From positions 10,100,183 to 10,164,182 of the forward strand of contig OY987238.1 in assembly GCA_963920705.1 (NCBI GenBank): a DNA stretch of 64,000 nt. Direction: 5' to 3'. Below are positions 58,434 to 64,000 of the stretch, piece after piece. This DNA comes from Odiellus spinosus (taxonomy: Eukaryota > Arthropoda > Arachnida > Opiliones > Phalangiidae). How positions within the stretch are numbered: the stretch's first letter is position 1; every line of letters begins with the position of its first letter. The notes beneath the pieces are model-generated. The model did not search any database and had not been told where the DNA came from. It worked only from the letters and a program-made list of their open reading frames with translations. The translations under genes were made by a program, and so were the position numbers.

Positions 58434-58869
58434 CACAGGTAATCATGCTTCAAGTTTACAACAAGGCATATTATGATTGGTATGTCATTCTGAGGAGAGA
58501 CTAAAAAAAAATCCAAAAACCCTAAACGGTCGAGATACGGAGTTCGAAATTGCCCTCTCTCTAGCGGTTGAGATTGGAACTAAGTAGGCGGTACTAATAT
58601 CGCACTGAACTGTCTAGATGTTTACGGGGGTAAAAATGTATAGACGGATAGCAGCTCTCACCTCTCTTTCGCGAAACGAAGGAGCGTGTCTCGCCAGGCC
58701 GTCGCGATTTCGAGTCTGATTTACTCTAGAAAGAATATACTGGGCCTGGCCGCCTTTATGTACAAATTTCGGAATATTTAGGGTTAAACCATGGACTGAG
58801 AAAATCGGAGTCACTTCATTGTCACCAGCAGTATGTCGTCTTATAAACTTGAAGGATGATTTACTTGTG
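58434..58869. repeat. family D inverted-repeat element, complete
   Basis: 436 bp with CACAGGTAATCATGCTTC at the left and GAAGGATGATTTACTTGTG at the right. The middle matches 47961-48317 closely. Flanks CTTATAT and ATATTAT do not form a clean duplication. Confidence 0.82.
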
Positions 58870-60052
58870 ATATTATCGATTGATGAAGTTATTATTTTAT
58901 ATACATATGTCCTACATTTTAGTTTTTTTTTATTTTTTTAATATACGTTCCTATAACATAGACGTTTGTCCCAAATATTTACACTAACGATTAAACCGTC
59001 TAGGCTTTATTTTTTCTGAGTTTGCTCAACTTAGAAACTGTAGACCTAAGGTGTCAGTGAGTTTATTCAGTTGTTAGAAAATTCAAAGGGATACTACTCT
59101 TTGGAAACAAGTTATTTGTAATCGATTTAGAGAAAAATGGATAGTGATAAAGCTTTTTTGGGGATACCTAAGTGGAGTAGGGGGGCCTATTTGAAGACGA
59201 TGCCCGTTAACTGCAAGGCCAGGCATTCCGCCCATCTCATTGGCTTGTCATATAAGGGTAGAAATCAATTCACAGCGCCACAAAAATGGCGTGTTAAGAA
59301 GATATTCAGATATTACACGTAAGCCTAGAATTTTTAGTCTGGAACGGATTTAGGCTTAACGAATTCAGTTCACAATTTTGATAATTAATTGTGAATTCTG
59401 ATAATGTTTTAACAATCGAAATCGATTAAAAATAACTAGTCAAGAATCCTTTTAATTAATTCAAAACGCTTCTCTATCACTCAAGAGCAGTTAGCAAGAC
59501 TATATGATAATTAATTCTTAAATTGGAGGTTTTAACATAATTAATATAATTGTACTTTTAATTAAATGATCGTAATTTAGTTTAGAAATTGTGTTTAGCA
59601 TTTTTATTAACCAAATTATGTTTGGAAAGGTAAAAGCAAACTTTATAGGCTAGTAGACTTAAACCCTCTTTCCTGTTGTTTGCCAAAGACTGACAGATGG
59701 GACGCGTACCGCTAAATGTATTTACTCTACACTTTTTAATTTTTCTTCTTTGATGTAACGTTTAAAGAGAAGGTGCAAAGGGAAATTAAAGGAATAGTGT
59801 ATCCTATGAGATCAGCAGATAATCCGATTTGGGAGAGAGCTTAGGGTACTCTTCTGCGTTATTCTTGAAATGTATGTCGCGTTACATTATTTGAAGTACC
59901 ATAGCTATTACCCGACAAACATGACGGGCTTTAAAACATACTTAAACGATAAGGAATCGATTGTTTTTAGGTTGCATTCTCCCTTTAAAGATTAATTAAA
60001 TATTCAAGTTGGTTATTTTTTTCCGAAGGAGACTTGGTTTATCTCTAGTTAT
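58870..60052. other. non-coding interval with a family A tip
   Basis: 59937-59988 is a family A right tip (ACGATAAGGAATCGATTG, GTTGCATTCTCCCTTTAA). Otherwise nothing recognised. Confidence 0.5.
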
Positions 60053-60372
60053 ACCAAGAATCCATTCAGGTTCCATAAGAATATGGGAGGGCCGCGATTC
60101 AATAACCATCCTCCCAAACTTTGTAGCAAAAGTTCGTCCGCTTCGAATCGATTTTTCAAGTAAATCACTCCTGACATCTATTATTAACCCGCGCCACTAA
60201 CGACCTTGACATAATATTTTGGGTAATAAAAATGGAGCCGACCGAAAAAAGATCTAAGCGTACAAATGTTGCGAAAATTGCGGACGAACTTTTGTTACAA
60301 AGTTTGGGAGGATGGTAACAGAGGCTAAAGCTATGCTCCCATATTCTTATGGAACCTGAATGGATTCTTGGT
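60053..60372. repeat. inverted-repeat element, about 88-bp arms
   Basis: Arms 60053-60141 and 60285-60372 are near-perfect complements in two blocks. The outer block is ACCAAGAATCCATTCAGG plus TTCCATAAGAATATGGGAG. The inner block is AACCATCCTCCCAAACTTTG then AAAAGTTCGTCCGC. A short unpaired bubble separates them. The spacer is 143 bp. No other copy in the window and no clear target duplication. Confidence 0.85.
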
Positions 60373-61140
60373 TATACCTTTTCCGCCGCCCTTTAAGTGG
60401 GTTGGTCTGACGCGGTAATTTAACATTACTACAATATCCAAATGGATTCTATCTCGTCTCTAAATTGTTTATTACTTTTTGGTTTTGTTTGTTTTTTACT
60501 GTTTTTCCAAATTATTTTTTCCATGTACTCCTAGTTTTTTATGTTTTTGTTTTGTTTTTTATTATTATTTTTTTTTTTTGGGCGGTTGCTTATAAGCTTA
60601 TTGGCTTAGCAGCCTGCATTCCCTCCAAGATAGATAAATAAATATCAAAATTGCTAGGAGCCATAAGAACGGGATTTGAAAAAGAAAAAAGAATATAATA
60701 ATTTAATATCTATTTTTTCTTTTTTGCACTCGGTTTCTCCCCTCTTGCAGCGATAAAAGTGTAAATTCGCGTTGAAAATCGCCTAGGGCAATCCCGTATT
60801 TTGCGCCGTGCGTAATGAAAAATGGTTTAATTGAAAATGGAAAAGTATAAGAAGAAATTTTGCATACTCCTTTTCCCCTTCTTAGGTAACTCCTTTGCAC
60901 ATTGCACGGTTTTGTAACGAAAAAAATAGATCTGGGAGGCTTTTTGAAAGGAGATTGATGATTACTTTCCGCGGTTACCGAACTAATGATCCGTGATAGT
61001 TGTCCCTCCCTGACCGGGGTTCCGCGCGAGAATTTCGAGGTGGGAAAAAGAAAATCATATACCCAATGATCACGTCTTCTAAAGAGAGGCCGAAATACCA
61101 TATCTTTAATAAAATACACATCCAAACTTCAACATTCGCG
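60373..61140. other. non-coding interval
   Basis: A 140-codon minus frame (60703-61125) is the longest outside the retrotransposons. It is basic and has no recognised motif, start context or partner; not called. Confidence 0.4.
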
Positions 61141-61578
61141 TTAAAAGGAAACTTGGAAATAAATATGGAATAGCTTTTGAGTTGTTTCGGAATTTTTAGA
61201 CACGTTTTTGGTGTTTAAATTAATTAATTTCTAAAGATTGGTCAAATTTGAATAAAAGTAAATATAAATTTGGGCCAATCATATTATTTCAGCGCTTGTA
61301 ATGTCCTAACATTAAAAGAATATCCTTGCGTTTGACCACCAAGGTCTTAGGCATCAAACTCCGGCCTATTCCTTTAATGCTAGGACATTACAAGCACTGT
61401 TGAAGGCTGAAATAATATGATTGGCCAGAATTTATATTTACTTTTGTTCAAACTTTACCAAACTCTAGAAATTAATTTCAACATCAAAAAATGTGTCCAA
61501 AAATTGCAAATACGTTTTTTTTTAACTTGGTGATTCCGAAAATAAATTCAAAAGCTGTTCCATTTTTAACTCCAAGAC
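61141..61578. repeat. family B inverted-repeat element, nearly complete
   Basis: Left end TTAAAAGGAAACTTGG, right end CTGTTCCATTTTTAACTCC. The interior palindrome pairs CAATCATATTATTTCAGC, TGTAATGTCCTAACATTAAA with TTTAATGCTAGGACATTACA and GGCTGAAATAATATGATTGG. The last dozen bases of the right tip are not recognisable. Confidence 0.82.
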
Positions 61579-62300
61579 CAAGTAAACAATATTCACGTTA
61601 ATGAAAAGCTACATTGAAGTTTTAGGTAATCGGTACTGAATAATAATTTATAATCCTTTAATATAAAATTTTAATAAGGCCACAAAACTCCACTTAATTG
61701 TAAATTGAGTTACCTTTGAATTTTTTAATTTAAAATTTAATCACGTTTTCTTTGAATTATTTTCCAAATGGAAACTAGCTGATGTATTTTTAAAATTATT
61801 TTATTCAGTGTATCTTTAAACCAGCCCTTTAAAATTCGAAATATGGCAGAAAGAAATATCACCGTACCTCAGACTGTCTTTCGAAAGTTAAGCCTACTAT
61901 TTAATGTCCCAAAAATCACCCCTAAAGTAACTGTCGCCTACACGTTTTAGGGTTTTTGATTTTAAGTAGGGTGATACCATATTCCCCCTCCTAGCTTATG
62001 TTTGGCGAATATTTTTCGAAACTACTTTTATCTCCTATGAGACTTACCATTTTGTATAAATCCGCCACAACATTCGCTAGTTTGCAATAATTCTGCAAAG
62101 TATATAAACGTAAACACTATAGCTTTTTCCCTTTTTCGTAATTTTCGGTAGACCCAAGTATTTTTTCCCTCATTAGGGATATCATGGACGCTTCTCACAG
62201 TCTTGTGGTGTAAAGTTAGAGTCTCATAATAAATATATATTATTTATACTCAAAGACATAAGAAGGAATGTTTTTCCTGCAAATTTTAATATATACGTTA
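61579..62300. other. non-coding interval
   Basis: 62020-62115 is a family E motif (ACTACTTTTATCTCC, TATAAATCCGCCAC). No gene. Confidence 0.4.
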
Positions 62301-62308
62301 AACCTAAC

Positions 62309-62553
62309 CTGGGAGGACGTAATGTGAAGGAGAGAATCCTATATACGCTGTAGAACTGTCGAGATTTCACTCAGGGTTAAGCTAGCCGAGAATAAATTTT
62401 CTCTTCGTGACCTACTCTTCCGCTTGATGATGTCAAAGACGACGCACATGCGCATAAAGAGTTTAAAGCCTCTGTTTTCATTTTTGAAAACCGTGTAGTG
62501 TAGACCGACAAGTATGGATACTTTTTCCTCTTCTTCAAACTACGTCCTCCCAG
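62309..62553. repeat. short inverted-repeat element
   Basis: The left end CTGGGAGGACGTAATGTG, then AAGGAGAG, pairs with the right end CACTACGTCC-type complement (AAACTACGTCCTCCCAG preceded by CTCTTCTTC). 245 bp in all. No target duplication recognised; single copy. Confidence 0.45.
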
Positions 62554-64000
62554 AGCTTATTAATATCGAACCCGCACGAGAGTAGAACATAGTTGCTACT
62601 CTTGTTACCAAAAATAAATAAAATTGCAAAAGATCTAGGACTAGATCGGTAGCCCCAATTCTGTCCGTAAAAAACACCTTCATCAATAAAAATGCAGTTA
62701 GAAAAAGTAATATCTCGAGTACGAAGGCTAACTGCTTAGCACTGTGGCAGGTCGAGAATAAATTATCTCTCTTCTCTCCGCGCCCTTACAATTTAAATAT
62801 TTTGTAGCGGCTTTGAATACTACTAGTTTTTCTCCCTAAAACTAAGGGGTTCCATTCAATTTAAGCCTAATATGTATAGATAAACGATTTCTCGTGAGAT
62901 TTTTCCTTTGGCCATACGGGAATCCCTCTCTGTCTCGAAATATAGGAATATTTTCATTTTTTTTTTTCTTTTGCTCGGTCATCAAAAACTAGAAGCCTTA
63001 ACTCCTCATCTTCCCTTCAATTTTAATCGCACTCGCGCCATTTATCACTTTGTAAGGGAAGAAAGTTTATGACACTCTCTCCCTAGTTCCAAGCTCATCC
63101 AAAGACGATGTTGGGAAAAATAATGGAAGAGCTGTTCACATTGCCTCGGGAACGAAGCTATCGAACCCATATTTCTAATGAAGCGAAATTATAATGCCAA
63201 ATCAAGATTTAATTTAAATCTAATTGAGTTTCCTCCCACAACTTAAGAAATATTATTTGTCACAATGTCAGTTGCGTAGAGTTCGAGCTAAACATATGAT
63301 AATAAGAGCTTTCAAACTATAGCTATGCCTAAAATTTATTTATAAACTATTTTCACAAAGAAACACTGCACATTGTAGATCAGTCTTTCCTTTTTAAAAT
63401 AATTTAAATAATAATTATCTTCGATTTGACAGCGGGCAACCAGTTATCCTTATTAATTTTTTACAATAGATCCAAAATTGATGCGAATTAATACACAATG
63501 TTAAACAACATAGGAAAAAAGTAGTCACAGCAAACATCTAAGTAACTCTTGCTGAACCATTTGAAAGCAAGAATGAACTAACTTGTAACTTGATTTTTTT
63601 ATTGCTTTTAAATATGATAATATATTTTAAATTAGTCAGGAAGATTTATAATTTTTGCTCTTTTTAATATTAATTTAATTTATATATTATTAAATTAGAA
63701 TTAAGAATATTTACATCTCGAATCTAGTCTGTAATGCAAACGTTACGTGGTTCTTGCTTTCAATATTTGATGGGAAAGGAAGAGGCCCTAACTAAGGGAT
63801 TTAATCCAAAAATGGTGAACTCGGAAAAATATCGTCGCTATCCCCTTTCTTTTTCATTCCCTGGTCGAACAGCTAGCTAAAAGTCGTGTTCTGCTCATTT
63901 TATAAGTTTGTCAGAAAGTTTGGTCTCTTGCGGGAACAAGTTGTTCCTTCATTTAAGATTACATTCCATTTGATATCGAACAGAAAACTTTTATTCTTTA
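62554..64000. other. non-coding interval to window end
   Basis: No gene. A family E motif is present on the minus strand at 63490-63540. Confidence 0.4.

Noticed and set aside
60703-61125. 140-codon minus-strand frame as a host gene.
   Set aside because: No recognisable domain, no compositional support and no splice or promoter context.

Overview
This is an AT-rich stretch of an animal nuclear genome with no recognisable host protein-coding gene. The Ty3/Gypsy element with invertebrate-type protein domains and the dense, mixed DNA-transposon debris suggest an arthropod, probably an insect; that assignment is inference. There is no bacterial-type gene organisation and no CRISPR array.

Left third (1-18936). 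Two copies of one Ty3/Gypsy LTR retrotransposon lie in the same orientation on the minus strand. Copy A (1-6847) is cut by the window edge on the left, and only a 57-bp stub of its right-hand LTR remains. Copy B (10758-18936) has two 923-bp LTRs, a purine tract, a candidate primer site and a 4-bp ACAC target duplication. Every homologous position I compared between A and B lies at a constant offset of 11,223 and no difference was seen. The LTRs of B also look identical, so this is a very recent family (or, for A versus B, possibly an assembly artefact). The leader carries an imperfect tandem repeat with octamer-containing hairpins. Between the copies lies about 3.9 kb of older repeat debris.

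Middle (18937-32270). This part holds TTAA-flanked inverted-repeat elements, including one inserted inside another. A candidate 4.7-kb element (22755-27454) has CACTG...CAGTG inverted termini and subterminal AATACC/GGTATT repeats. Inside it lies a 1.8-kb satellite whose units are 18, 21 or 24 bp and which appears to switch orientation in the middle. A tRNA-like SINE head also lies inside this element.

Right half (32271-64000). A mosaic of short non-autonomous DNA elements sits in unremarkable AT-rich sequence. Family C has CAGAAG...CTTCTG ends and 7-bp target duplications (four copies). Family D has CACAGG...CCTGTG ends and a 7-bp duplication in one copy (five copies). Families A and B have TTTAAAGGG-type ends and use TTAA. 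Several inverted-repeat singletons and degenerate minisatellites are also present. I found no transposase for any of these families, so they would depend on enzymes encoded elsewhere.

The most unusual items are the 7-bp-duplicating foldback families, the nested TTAA insertion that fixes target site and relative age, the large CACTG element with its palindromic satellite, and the repeated octamer hairpins in the retrotransposon leader.
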